From: Actinocrinis sp035605935
Lineage (GTDB): Bacteria; Actinomycetota; Actinomycetes; Streptomycetales; Catenulisporaceae
Direction: 5' to 3'
DNA: 64,000 bases
Assembly: GCF_035605935.1 (NCBI RefSeq)
Contig: NZ_DATNGK010000277.1
Location: 9,131 to 73,130 of the forward strand
Part shown: one piece after another, positions 32,408-41,169 of the stretch
How positions within the stretch are numbered: position 1 is the stretch's first letter
Layout of the letters: each line of letters begins with the position of its first letter
Program-made: the position numbers and the translations under genes
Notes under the pieces: model-generated
What the model was told of the DNA's origin: nothing
Databases searched by the model: none
Seen by the model: the letters and a program-made list of their open reading frames with translations, nothing else

Positions 32408-34617
32408 GCGGGCAAGCGGGCAATAACGCCGGAGGCGGCGAGATTGACCGCCCCGGCGGCGGGGGCGGAAACGGAAACGGTCCGGGTGGTCCGGCCGACG
32501 CCGGCGGTCCCGGTTCTACCAACGGTTCAAGCGTGCCGGTGAGTCCCAGTACTCTGAGCGGCCCTGGTCCGGTCAACGGCGCTGCTTCAGTCAACGGCGC
32601 GGCCTCTGCAAACGGCTCTGCCGAACCAGGCGCGGCCGCGGGCGTCGGCGAGCGCGCCGTACCCAAGCGCGGTCCCGGCCCCGCGCCCGGCGGCTTTCGC
32701 GGCGGACCCGCGGCGTTCATGGGCGGCCGGTCCACCGAGAAGTCGCTCGACTTCAAGAACTCCGGCCTGCGCCTGCTGCGCACCATGCGGCCCGAGCGCC
32801 CGCTGATCGTGCTCGGCCTGCTGGTCGGCGTCATCTCGGTCGGGCTCAGCGTGCTCGGCCCGAAGGTTCTCGGCCACGCCACCGACCTGATCTTCGCCGG
32901 GGTGATCAGCAAGCAGATCCCGCCCGGCGTCACCCAGGCCCAGACGGTCGCCCGGCTGCGCGCCCAAGGCCAGAACAACCTGGCCGACCTGATCAACTCG
33001 CTGCATCTGACTCCTGGCAGCGGAATCGACTTCACGCACGTCGGCCAGGTGCTCGGTACCGTCGCGCTGATCTACGTCGGCGCCTCGCTGCTGATGTGGC
33101 TTCAGGGGCGGGTCACCACCACGATCGTGCAGCGCGCGATCTACCGGCTGCGCGAGCGGGCCGAGGCGAAGCTGGCCCGGCTGCCGCTGAGCTACTTCGA
33201 CCGGCAGCCGCGCGGCGAGGTGCTCAGCCGGGTCACCAACGACATCGACAACATCGCGCAGAGCATGCAGCAGACGCTCAGCCAGGTGATCATCTCGCTG
33301 CTCACCATCGTCGGCGTGCTGGTCATGATGTTCTCGATCTCCTGGCTGCTGGCGCTGATCGCGCTGATCACGGTGCCGATCTCGGTCTTCGTCGCGGCCA
33401 AGCTCGGCAAGCGGGCGCAGCCGCAGTTCATCAAGCAGTGGGCGACCACCGGCAAACTCAACGGCCACATCGAGGAGATGTACACCGGCCACTCGCTGGT
33501 CAAGGTGTTCGGCCGGCGGGCCGAGGCCGAGGAGCGCTTCCGCGAGCACAACGAGGAACTGTTCCAGTCCAGCTATCGCGCGCAGTTCGTCTCCGGGCTG
33601 ATCCAGCCGGCGATGTTCTTCATCGGCAACATCAACTACGTGCTGGTCGCGGTGGTCGGCGCGCTGCGGGTGGCCTCCGGCGCGCTGTCCATCGGCGACG
33701 TGCAGGCGTTCATCCAGTACTCGCGCCAGTTCACCCAGCCGCTGACGCAGGTGGCCAGCATGGCGAACCTGATGCAGTCCGGGGTGGCCTCGGCCGAGCG
33801 GATCTTCGCGCTGCTCGACGCCGAGGAGCAGAGCCCCGAGCCGACGGCGCTGCGCCTGCCGGCCCAGGTGAGCGGCCGGGTGAGCTTCGAGAACGTCTCG
33901 TTCCGGTACGAGCCGGAAAAGCCGCTCATCGAGGACCTGTCGCTGAGCGTTGAGCCCGGCCACACGGTCGCCATCGTCGGTCCCACCGGTGCGGGCAAGA
34001 CCACCCTGGTCAACCTCCTGATGCGCTTCTACGAGGTGACCGGCGGGAAGATCACTCTCGACGGGATGGACATCGCGCAGGTCTCGCGGGAGGACCTGCG
34101 CTCGAAGACCGGCATGGTGCTTCAGGACGCGTGGCTGTTCGGCGGCACGATCGCGCAGAACATCGCCTACGGCGCGGAGAATCCGTCAATGGAGCGGATC
34201 ATCGAGGCTGCGCAGGCGACGCACGTCGACCACTTCGTCAGGACCCTGCCGGACGGTTACGAGACCGTGCTCGACGACGAGGGCGGCAACGTCAGCGCGG
34301 GCGAGAAGCAGCTGATCACGATCGCGCGCGCCTTCCTCGCCGAGCCGGCGATCCTGATCCTGGACGAGGCGACCAGCTCGGTCGACACCCGGACCGAGGT
34401 GCTGATCCAGCGCGCGATGAACAAACTGCGCGCGGGCCGCACCAGCTTTGTCATCGCGCACCGGCTCTCCACCATCCGCGACGCCGACCTGATCCTGGTG
34501 ATGGAGTCGGGGCAGATCGTGGAGCACGGTACCCACGACGAACTGCTGGCGAAAGACGGCGCGTACGCGCGGCTCTACGCCGCTCAGTTCGCTCAGGCGG
34601 TGGCCGAGATCGACTGA
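32404..34617 (+). CDS. ABC exporter half-transporter B (permease + ATPase, catalytic site) with long disordered N-terminus
   Basis: 737 residues from GTG 32404, overlapping the previous stop by 4 bp. Residues 1-115 are a Gly/Asn/Pro/Ala-rich, disordered extension containing VNGAASVNGAASANGSA repeats, not found in typical exporters. The transmembrane domain (~125-460) has a large loop between helices 1 and 2 (FAGVISKQIPPGVTQAQTVARLRAQ...). The ATPase has Walker A GPTGAGKTT (~525-533), a variant signature NVSAGEKQ, and canonical Walker B LILDEATSS (~650) with the catalytic Glu. It pairs with the degenerate subunit encoded upstream to make a heterodimeric exporter. Confidence 0.93.
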   Translation: MSGQAGNNAGGGEIDRPGGGGGNGNGPGGPADAGGPGSTNGSSVPVSPSTLSGPGPVNGAASVNGAASANGSAEPGAAAGVGERAVPKRGPGPAPGGFRGGPAAFMGGRSTEKSLDFKNSGLRLLRTMRPERPLIVLGLLVGVISVGLSVLGPKVLGHATDLIFAGVISKQIPPGVTQAQTVARLRAQGQNNLADLINSLHLTPGSGIDFTHVGQVLGTVALIYVGASLLMWLQGRVTTTIVQRAIYRLRERAEAKLARLPLSYFDRQPRGEVLSRVTNDIDNIAQSMQQTLSQVIISLLTIVGVLVMMFSISWLLALIALITVPISVFVAAKLGKRAQPQFIKQWATTGKLNGHIEEMYTGHSLVKVFGRRAEAEERFREHNEELFQSSYRAQFVSGLIQPAMFFIGNINYVLVAVVGALRVASGALSIGDVQAFIQYSRQFTQPLTQVASMANLMQSGVASAERIFALLDAEEQSPEPTALRLPAQVSGRVSFENVSFRYEPEKPLIEDLSLSVEPGHTVAIVGPTGAGKTTLVNLLMRFYEVTGGKITLDGMDIAQVSREDLRSKTGMVLQDAWLFGGTIAQNIAYGAENPSMERIIEAAQATHVDHFVRTLPDGYETVLDDEGGNVSAGEKQLITIARAFLAEPAILILDEATSSVDTRTEVLIQRAMNKLRAGRTSFVIAHRLSTIRDADLILVMESGQIVEHGTHDELLAKDGAYARLYAAQFAQAVAEID

Positions 34618-34648
34618 GCCAGCGTTGACTCAGTGATCAGTGCTGGCG

Positions 34649-34678
34649 GGGTAAGCGCTGATTGGGTAAGCGCGGATT
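34649..34678. repeat. Two 15-bp tandem repeats after the exporter genes
   Basis: GGGTAAGCGCTGATT followed directly by GGGTAAGCGCGGATT, one mismatch. Non-coding. Confidence 0.8.
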
Positions 34679-34688
34679 GAGCACACAA

Positions 34689-34747
34689 CGAGGCCGGGTA
34701 TCCGGATCGCGTGGCTAGTTTCCACCCGACCCGGACGCCCGGCCTCG
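34689..34747. terminator. Hairpin between exporter operon and convergent gene
   Basis: CGAGGCCGGG (34689-34698) pairs with CCCGGCCTCG (34738-34747); inside, TCCGG/CCGGA can extend the stem. It lies 71 bp after the exporter stop and 32 bp before the end of the minus-strand gene. Confidence 0.65.
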
Positions 34748-34779
34748 CGCCTCCCCCTGATCGAGGAGGCCCTGCCGAA

Positions 34780-35394
34780 TCAGCCTTCGTCTATCGATTC
34801 GACCAGGACCACTTCGAACTCTTCCACGCTGCGAACCGTCGAGTGCGCCTTGCCGACGGCCTCGTCGCGCAGCTGCGCGACCGGGGCGCGCGACTGGGCC
34901 AGCGCCGACCGGTCCTGGTAGATCACTCCGATCGCGGAGCGGCCCGCAGAGCGGTTCATGAACATCGCGATGCCGATCACCCCCGGGATCGCCTTCAGCC
35001 GGTCCATGACCATGCCGCGCATGGTCTCGGCGGCCAGGTCGGCGTCCATCGGGTCGAACTCCATGCGGCTCTGCCGCATGCAGGCGCCGGAGGGCGCCTG
35101 CTCGGGCCGCGTTGCGGCGACCACTTCCCAGTTGTCTACCGTCATCGCCGAGGCGAATGGATGCAGCAGTTCCGCGCGCCGCGAATGCAACGCGGCGTCG
35201 CTGTCCTGCCTGGCTTTCTCGCTGTCCCACCACGTGCCGATCGAGAGTTTGCCGAGCTCCCGATCCACGAACAGCCCCATGCCCCGGTAGCCGGGCTGTG
35301 CGGCCAGCAACATGCGGCCCTCGCTGCTGAGCGCTTCAATGGCCGCGTCGATCTGCTGCGGATCGCCCACCGCGTAAACAGTGCGCACGAACAT
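34780..35394 (-). CDS. Conserved hypothetical protein with two dimeric alpha/beta barrel (ABM-like) halves
   Basis: 204 residues from ATG 35394, with GGGAGGTG directly upstream. Two similar halves are visible: FVRTVYAVGDPQQIDAAIEAL...GYRGMGLFVDRELGKLSIGTWWDSEKARQDSDAAL, and DADLAAETMRGMVMDRLKAIPGVIGIAMFMNRSAGRSAIGVIYQDRSALAQS. Each has the pattern 'self-motion helix, then PG-hhGhhhFhDRxxGKhhhhhhWxS' of antibiotic-biosynthesis-monooxygenase/EthD-like ferredoxin folds. No catalytic function can be assigned. Its leader contains an exact 20-bp tandem duplication (35404-35443). Confidence 0.75.
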   Translation of the reverse strand: MFVRTVYAVGDPQQIDAAIEALSSEGRMLLAAQPGYRGMGLFVDRELGKLSIGTWWDSEKARQDSDAALHSRRAELLHPFASAMTVDNWEVVAATRPEQAPSGACMRQSRMEFDPMDADLAAETMRGMVMDRLKAIPGVIGIAMFMNRSAGRSAIGVIYQDRSALAQSRAPVAQLRDEAVGKAHSTVRSVEEFEVVLVESIDEG

Positions 35395-35403
35395 GGCACC
35401 TCC

Positions 35404-35443
35404 CAAGAGTTTTGGGCGGATGGCAAGAGTTTTGGGCGGATGG
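35404..35443. repeat. Exact 20-bp tandem duplication in a 5' leader
   Basis: CAAGAGTTTTGGGCGGATGG occurs twice in a row with no gap or mismatch, 10 bp upstream of the minus-strand start at 35394. Perfect identity points to a recent duplication in the untranslated leader or promoter. Confidence 0.9.
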
Positions 35444-35624
35444 ACAGGACGCAGTCTTGTCACCGCCATGAGGGGCGACAATAGGCTATCCGGGTGGCGT
35501 CGCGAGCACGCAGGGTTACTATCGGGCCCTGATATGCCGCCGGTCGGAGCGCCGCCGGGCCAAGCGGATGGGCTCGGCCCGACGACGCACCGGGCAGCGC
35601 TATAAATCGTTCGGGATCACGTCG

Positions 35625-37535
35625 CTAGGGCAGGCTCCACTGCTGGTTGGCGCCGCCTGCGCAGGCCCAGATCTGCGCCTGTGTCCCGGACCCGCCCCAG
35701 CCGGTGTCGTCGAGACATTTGCCGGATTGCGGGTTCAGATACTCACCATTGGACTGGTGCTGCCAAACCTGCGCGCCGGTCCCATTACAGCCGTAGAGCT
35801 GTACGAGCGTTCCGTTCGCGGTCCCGCCACTAGACACGTCAAGGCACTTACCCAGTGACTGCAGCTGGTTGCCGGAAGTGAGCGTCCAGGACTGCGCACC
35901 TGTCCCGTTGCAGGTGTAGACCTGAACTGGGGTGCCGTCCGCGCTGTTCGCCCCGCGCACATCCAGGCAGAGCCCCTGGTAGCCGGTCACCGGGCCGGGC
36001 CCATTACCGCCCCCGCCGGTGCCGCTGCCCGGCGTGCCGCTCCAGGTGAACGTCGCAGACGTCGCATTCGGCAGCGAGTAGCTGAAGGACTCGTTGCCCC
36101 AGTTGACCACCAACTGCTGGGTGCTGCCGCTCCCGTTGTACGCGACCAGCGCCTTCGAGCCATCCGGGTTGATCCACGCCACGTTCGGCACGGTCGAGCT
36201 GGCCGTCGAGTCGATCCGGTACGCGCCAGGCTTCACGAACTTCGTGAGCTGACCCGTGTCGTAGTACTCGACCGTGTAGTCGACTTGCCCGCTGCGGCTG
36301 TCGCCGTTGTGGACCGTGATCAGTCCGGTGCAGGTGCCGCAGCCGCCGTTGTGCGGGCCCATGTTCTGGTCGACCGCCAGGCTCCACTTGACCACCGACT
36401 GACCCCAGTTGCGGGTGTAGTCGATGATGTTGTTCATGTCCTCGTTCTGCTGGTTGGCGATCCAGGTGCCGCCGGAGTGCTCGGTGTCGAACTGGCCGAT
36501 ATTCGGGTACTGATTGTGCACCGTGGTCTGCTCGCCGGCGCTGCCCTCGTCGTAGCCGTGCCAGGCGACGCCGCCGAACAGCGGGTCGTTGCGCACCGCC
36601 GCGTCATCAACTTCCTGCTGCGCGTAGCCGCCGTAGCTGCTCCAGTTCCAGTCCAGCGCGAGGTCCTTGGCGGTCAGGCCCGCCGCGTGGAAGGCCGGCA
36701 GCAGGTCGGTGGAGGTGAAGTAGTCCAGGCCGTTGCCGTTCCAGTTCATCGTCGGGTACGTCGATCCGTCGCAGCATCCTGGTTCGTTCTGCGCGGACAC
36801 GTAGTCCACGTGCACACCCTGCGCTTGATACGCCTGCAGAGTCTTGACGAAGTACTGCGCATAGGCGGGGTAGTACTGCGACTGCAGGTAGCTGTGGCTG
36901 GTGAAGTTGTCGTCCGACTTCATCCAGGCCGGGGCGCTCCAGGGCACCATCATGAGCTTGAGGTTCGGGTTCAGCTGCTCGGCCTGCTTGGTCAGCGGCA
37001 GGATGTCGGTCAGATCGTGCGAGATGGAGAAGTGACTGAGGCCGGGGTCGCTCTGCCCGGCAGGCATGTCATCGTACGAATAGCCATAGCGGGCCAGGTC
37101 CGAAGCGCCCATCGGGTTGCGCAGGAAGTCCAGGCCGATGCCGTTGTTCGGGTCGAACAGGTTGGTCATCACGGCGTTGCGGGTGGCGGAGGAGAGCGCG
37201 CCGCTGCTGCCGAGCAAGTAGCCCGAGGTGTCGGTCATCGACGCGCCCGCGCCGACGAACTGCTGGTACTTGGTGTTCTCGTTGACTGTGACGGTGACCG
37301 CGCCGCCGCCGTTTCCGGAGCCGAACGTGATCGGGCTCTGCTGCTGCAGGCCGCGCACCACGTTGCGGCCGCCGGAGTCGTTCGTCGTGGTCAGCCAGAT
37401 GTTGACGGTCTCGCCTGCGGCGTGCGCCGGGGTGGCCAGCAGCAGTCCGCCGGCCGCGAGCGCGCCGCCGCAGCCGGCGACGATCAGGGTGCGCAGCCCG
37501 GCAGCGCGGCCGAGCGGTAGGTTCGGTGGGGCCAT
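35625..37535 (-). CDS. Secreted GH30 family glycosidase with C-terminal ricin-type lectin (CBM13)
   Basis: 636 residues. Signal peptide 1-39 (ends ATPAHAA). The GH30 barrel begins YQQFVGAGASMTDTSGYLL; the acid/base Glu is near residue 251 in VSAQNEPGCC and the nucleophile Glu near 352 in FDTEHSGG. The C-terminal GH30 beta-domain (to ~500) is followed by a Gly-Pro linker and a three-fold ricin B lectin (~510-636). Activity could be endo-beta-1,6-glucanase or glucosylceramidase-like; the fungal-wall context favours beta-1,6-glucan. Divergent from a ROK regulator, which may control it. Confidence 0.93.
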   Translation of the reverse strand: MAPPNLPLGRAAGLRTLIVAGCGGALAAGGLLLATPAHAAGETVNIWLTTTNDSGGRNVVRGLQQQSPITFGSGNGGGAVTVTVNENTKYQQFVGAGASMTDTSGYLLGSSGALSSATRNAVMTNLFDPNNGIGLDFLRNPMGASDLARYGYSYDDMPAGQSDPGLSHFSISHDLTDILPLTKQAEQLNPNLKLMMVPWSAPAWMKSDDNFTSHSYLQSQYYPAYAQYFVKTLQAYQAQGVHVDYVSAQNEPGCCDGSTYPTMNWNGNGLDYFTSTDLLPAFHAAGLTAKDLALDWNWSSYGGYAQQEVDDAAVRNDPLFGGVAWHGYDEGSAGEQTTVHNQYPNIGQFDTEHSGGTWIANQQNEDMNNIIDYTRNWGQSVVKWSLAVDQNMGPHNGGCGTCTGLITVHNGDSRSGQVDYTVEYYDTGQLTKFVKPGAYRIDSTASSTVPNVAWINPDGSKALVAYNGSGSTQQLVVNWGNESFSYSLPNATSATFTWSGTPGSGTGGGGNGPGPVTGYQGLCLDVRGANSADGTPVQVYTCNGTGAQSWTLTSGNQLQSLGKCLDVSSGGTANGTLVQLYGCNGTGAQVWQHQSNGEYLNPQSGKCLDDTGWGGSGTQAQIWACAGGANQQWSLP

Positions 37536-37732
37536 GAGCTCTCGCCTTCCGGCCGCTGCGCCAGGCGGCCCGCAGGTGCGGGTGTGGGTGAGTGAAGTTG
37601 TGTCTGGACGGCGTCCGAACGAGCAGCCGCCGCCCTTAATTCGCGCTGTGATTTAACTCGTGGGCGATAATTTCGTCAAGGGACCCGGCATCCTGTGAAC
37701 GGATGCGGCTGCAGAAAGGCGGGAAGCGACGG

Positions 37733-39016
37733 ATGGCCGAGCGCGTCATGCGGACCGTGCGTGACCTACGGCGGTCGAACCGGTCAATGCTGCTGCGACG
37801 CCTCTACTTCGACGGCCCGCTCAGCCGCCAGGACCTGATCGACACCACCACGCTGAGCGCCGCCTCGGTCAGCAACGTCATCGGCGATCTGATCAACGAC
37901 GGCCTGGTCGCCGAGGTCGGCTCGGTCGGGTCGGACGGGGGTCGGCCACGCATCCTGCTGCGCGTCGACGGCTCACGCTGGCATGCGATCGGCGTGGATG
38001 TCGGGGAGACGCGGGTTCTGGTCGAGCTGTTCACGCTGGACCTCGCCGTGCTCGCGCGCGCCGAATATCCGCTTCCTGACGGCTGCGGCGACGTGACGGC
38101 GGTGGTTGAACGCATCGATGCCGGGCTGCGCGGCGTGCTTAAGGAGAGCAGTGTCGATCAGGCGGCGGTGGCCGGCGTCGGGGTGGGGGTGCCGGGCGTC
38201 GTCGCCCGCGGTGCGGAGAGTGGCGGCCGGAATGGCGTGGTGGTGCACGGTCAGACGATCGGCTGGAACGCGGTTCCGCTCGAACGGCTGCTGCGCGAAA
38301 CCGGAACCATGCGCGCTGACATGCCGCTGTTCATCGACAACGGAGCGACCACACTCGGGCAGGCCGAGATGTGGTTCGGAGCCGGGCGCGGCACTCGAGA
38401 CGCGGTCATCGCGTTGATCGGGTCCGGCGTCGGCGCCTGCGTCGTCACCGATGGATCTCCGTATCGCGGGACGGGACGCAGCGCGGGGGAGTGGGGCCAC
38501 ACGACGGTGCAGGTCGGCGGCCGATCGTGCCGGTGCGGAGCGCGCGGTTGCCTGGAGGCATACGTGGGCGCCGAGGCGGTGATAGAGCGATATCGCGAAG
38601 CGGCCGCCGGAGAGGCGACGGCGGTTACGGCGATAGACGGTCAGCAGCACGCGGAAAGCGAGGAGAGCGCGCTCGCGGCGATCCTCGCGGCAGACGAGCG
38701 CGGCGATGAAGCGGCCCGCGCCGTCCTCGAGGAGACCGCGGTCTACCTCGGCGTGGGCGTCGCGAACTTGATCAACCTGTTCAACCCGGAACAAATCGCG
38801 CTTGGCGGCTGGGCTGGGCTGCTGCTCGGCGCACGCCTGCTGCCGCGGGTCCGGCAGATCGCCGGTGAGTACGCGCTGCGGCACGCGTTCGCGACCGTGG
38901 ACCTGAGCCTGTGCGAACTGGGTCCTGACGCCGTGGCCCGCGGCGCGGCGACCCTGCCGGTCGCCGGTTTCCTGAACGCCGCCTCGGCCCAGGTGACGGC
39001 GCTGCACGTCCGCTGA
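37733..39016 (+). CDS. ROK family transcriptional regulator (NagC/XylR-like)
   Basis: 427 residues from ATG 37733; an in-frame start at 37703 is possible. The N-terminal winged helix (NRSMLLRRLYFDGPLSRQDLIDTTTLSAASVSNVIGDLINDGLVAEVGS) is joined to a ROK sugar-kinase-fold domain: VDVGETRVLVELF, GVGVGVPGVV, FIDNGATTLGQAEMWFGAG, and the zinc motif CRCGARGCLEAYVG (CxCGxxGCxE). Such proteins are sugar-responsive repressors or activators. Divergent from the secreted GH30 enzyme with a 200-bp shared promoter region, so it probably regulates that gene. Confidence 0.92.
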   Translation: MAERVMRTVRDLRRSNRSMLLRRLYFDGPLSRQDLIDTTTLSAASVSNVIGDLINDGLVAEVGSVGSDGGRPRILLRVDGSRWHAIGVDVGETRVLVELFTLDLAVLARAEYPLPDGCGDVTAVVERIDAGLRGVLKESSVDQAAVAGVGVGVPGVVARGAESGGRNGVVVHGQTIGWNAVPLERLLRETGTMRADMPLFIDNGATTLGQAEMWFGAGRGTRDAVIALIGSGVGACVVTDGSPYRGTGRSAGEWGHTTVQVGGRSCRCGARGCLEAYVGAEAVIERYREAAAGEATAVTAIDGQQHAESEESALAAILAADERGDEAARAVLEETAVYLGVGVANLINLFNPEQIALGGWAGLLLGARLLPRVRQIAGEYALRHAFATVDLSLCELGPDAVARGAATLPVAGFLNAASAQVTALHVR

Positions 39017-39019
39017 TGA

Positions 39020-39053
39020 CCTGGAGGCCGGCACCGAAGCACCGGCCTCCAGG
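39020..39053. terminator. Hairpin between the ROK and beta-helix genes
   Basis: CCTGGAGGCCGG and CCGGCCTCCAGG form a perfect 12-bp stem with a 10-nt loop, starting 4 bp after the ROK stop, between convergent genes. Confidence 0.85.
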
Positions 39054-39092
39054 AACATCACCGTCGAGGGATATCGCTAACCGGCGGACCGG

Positions 39093-40673
39093 CTACGGCT
39101 TGGCGATGAGAGTTCGGTTGAGATCCACATTGCCGACCCAGGTTCCGTACGTACCCGGGTAGCCGGAGAGGTCCCCGACCGATCCCCACACGCTGCTCGC
39201 GAACGTGTTGTTCTCGACGTCAACGTTGATACCGGTCTGGTTGCGCAAGGTGAAGGCGCCGCCGTTGAGGTAGTTGTTGGTGATCGAGATGCCGGTGTCC
39301 GTGGATCCACGGTCCTGGATGAAGATCGCGGCCGTGGTGTCGCTGCGCACCGGGACGTCCACGTAGTTGCCGTCGATCTTGATGTTGCCGCCACCCTGGC
39401 TGAAGATGCCGTCCAGGTGCGTGGGGGCGCTGGCGGTTCCGGTCTGCACCAGGCCGTGGATCCAGTTGTCCTGGATGACCGAGTTGGCGGTGGGATCAAT
39501 GCCCTGAGGCATGCCGGACAGGTCGTCGCGGATGGCTACCTGCGCCTGGTTCCCGTAGGCCGACCAGATCGGGGCCACATCCTCGCCGGACGGCATTGTC
39601 TTGCCGGGCAGCCAACCCACCGTGGAGTCGGTCACCTTGATCGTCGAGTTGAGTGTCCCCGAGTTCGCGGGATGCCCGAGGATCGCGTACCACGCGGTGC
39701 CGGTCCCGCCTTGAACGATCGATTGAGAGATCGTCAGGTTGCCGGTGCCGGTCCAGTAAACGCTGCCCTTGATCCACACGTGATCGAGAGTCAGGTCAGT
39801 CTGGTCGCACCGCAGGCCGTAGGACAGCCAGGAACAACCGCTCGGTGCCGCGCCGCCGGGCTGGTAGACCGTCAGGGCGGAGGTGCTCCCGAGGTAGCCG
39901 ACACTGCCAGGTTGGACGTAGCCGCCGGTTGAGGTGGTCGTGCGTGTCGCGGGCGTCGAGCTCGTGACGGCGGAGGGCGTCGTCGAACTGGCGGAAGGCG
40001 CGGCCGACGAGGTGTTGCTCGGCGACGGCGCCGCGCTGCTCGACGTCACGGCCGGCGTCGGAGTTGACGTAGCCGAGGTGGTCGACGGCTGGAACAGCAC
40101 ATCGACCCAGTAGTTGGTCGACCGGCTCGACGCGGTCGCCGGATAGCTCGTCGCAGCGGAGTACGCGTAAATGCCGTTGCCGTTCGGCGACTGCGCCTGC
40201 TCAGCGACCAGATCTCCGTTCTGATGCGCCATTGCGAAGTAGTTGTAGTCGTAGGCGTAGTGGCCGTGCGGGGCCAGGTAGGAGATGTCGTAGGTGGTGG
40301 ACGCGCTGATGTTGATCGGTGTCGCGAAATTGGCGTCCTGCCAGCCCGTCGCCGTCTCGTTCGTGAAGGTCACGCTCTCCAGCAGTTTGCCCGAGGCCGA
40401 CCACAGCGACCCGACGTGCGTGCCGGTGTTGGTCGCGCCCTTGTAGAAGCGGACCCCGGTGATCTGGCCCGGCACCGTGGAATGGAACTTCAGGCCGACA
40501 TTGACGCTGTTGGAGTCCGACGCGTCGGCGTTCGCGGGGACGTTGCTTGGCCACAGGCTCTGCGCGCTGGGCGCGGCGGAGGCGTTCCAGCTTAAGAAGA
40601 ATCCCAGAACCGCGACGAGCGACGCGAGAACAGTCGAAAGTAAGGCAGCTTTCTTCACAAACTTGTCCTTCAA
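39093..40673 (-). CDS. Secreted DUF4082 + right-handed beta-helix protein
   Basis: 526 residues. Signal peptide 1-34 (KKAALLSTVLASLVAVLGFFLSWNASAA). A DUF4082 domain at about 38-195 shows VGLKFHSTVPGQITGVRFYKG, GSLWSASGKLLESVTFTNETATGWQDANF and YDISYLAPHGHYAYDYNYF. A Ser/Thr/Pro linker (197-250) leads to a parallel beta-helix at about 285-520 (LTLDHVWIKG, SVIQDNWIHGLVQTG, ISITNNYLNGGAFTLRNQ). It lacks obvious lyase catalytic residues, so adhesion or polysaccharide binding is as likely as catalysis. Its leader contains a c-di-AMP riboswitch about 285 nt upstream, linking it to wall-remodelling genes. Confidence 0.88.
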   Translation of the reverse strand: MKDKFVKKAALLSTVLASLVAVLGFFLSWNASAAPSAQSLWPSNVPANADASDSNSVNVGLKFHSTVPGQITGVRFYKGATNTGTHVGSLWSASGKLLESVTFTNETATGWQDANFATPINISASTTYDISYLAPHGHYAYDYNYFAMAHQNGDLVAEQAQSPNGNGIYAYSAATSYPATASSRSTNYWVDVLFQPSTTSATSTPTPAVTSSSAAPSPSNTSSAAPSASSTTPSAVTSSTPATRTTTSTGGYVQPGSVGYLGSTSALTVYQPGGAAPSGCSWLSYGLRCDQTDLTLDHVWIKGSVYWTGTGNLTISQSIVQGGTGTAWYAILGHPANSGTLNSTIKVTDSTVGWLPGKTMPSGEDVAPIWSAYGNQAQVAIRDDLSGMPQGIDPTANSVIQDNWIHGLVQTGTASAPTHLDGIFSQGGGNIKIDGNYVDVPVRSDTTAAIFIQDRGSTDTGISITNNYLNGGAFTLRNQTGINVDVENNTFASSVWGSVGDLSGYPGTYGTWVGNVDLNRTLIAKP

Positions 40674-40862
40674 GGGTTGGCAGTCGCGCCGTAGACAACG
40701 CGGCGCACGACGGCCAGGCGGAAACTCGCCGCGGCGACCGTGCGCCGAAGCGTTTGATAGGGCGTCAGATTGAATTCGGGCGCGCGAGAACCGAGCGGCC
40801 AGGATGTGTTTCGCGGCGTTTACCGGCTCGGTGACCTGCGCGGCCGTAACCCGATGCGTCCA

Positions 40863-40883
40863 CAGCCGCCGACAAGGCGGCTG
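40863..40883 (-). terminator. Hairpin downstream of the c-di-AMP riboswitch
   Basis: CAGCCGCC and GGCGGCTG flank a 5-nt loop in the leader between the riboswitch (ends 40958) and the start codon (40673). It could be the expression-platform terminator, but it lacks a U-run. Confidence 0.45.
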
Positions 40884-40957
40884 GAATATTCGTCAGTGGA
40901 AGCTGTCGCCAGGTGGGTCAGCGATCGAGGGTATTAAATGTGCACCCATAAGTCGTG

Positions 40958-41169
40958 CCGTGCCTCTCCTCCGGCCGCCTACCGGGTTAGCTGACGGGTT
41001 CGGGCGGGGGAGTGGTACGCCCTACGGTGCGGGCACGAATTGCCGCAGCGACTTACGCACGACGGCAACCGAGCACGGTGCACCGATTCACCCCAGGGAC
41101 GTCATCCTAAGACGACAGGTGGGTCCCCGGCTCCACTACGCGCCGGACCACGAATACGCCCGGGCACGG
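40958..41169 (-). promoter_or_regulatory. c-di-AMP riboswitch (ydaO/yuaA type)
   Basis: Read on the minus strand, the conserved blocks appear in order: GAGCCGGGGACCCA (opposite 41121-41134), TGGGGTGAATCGG (opposite 41083-41095), CCGCCCGAACCCGTCAG followed by CTAACCCGGTAGGCGG (opposite 40975-41006). The outer P1 stem closes with CCGTGCC (opposite 41163-41169) and GGCACGG (opposite 40958-40964). These are the hallmarks of the ydaO aptamer as found in front of actinomycete cell-wall hydrolase genes. The only gene downstream on that strand is the DUF4082/beta-helix protein (start 40673). Confidence 0.88.
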
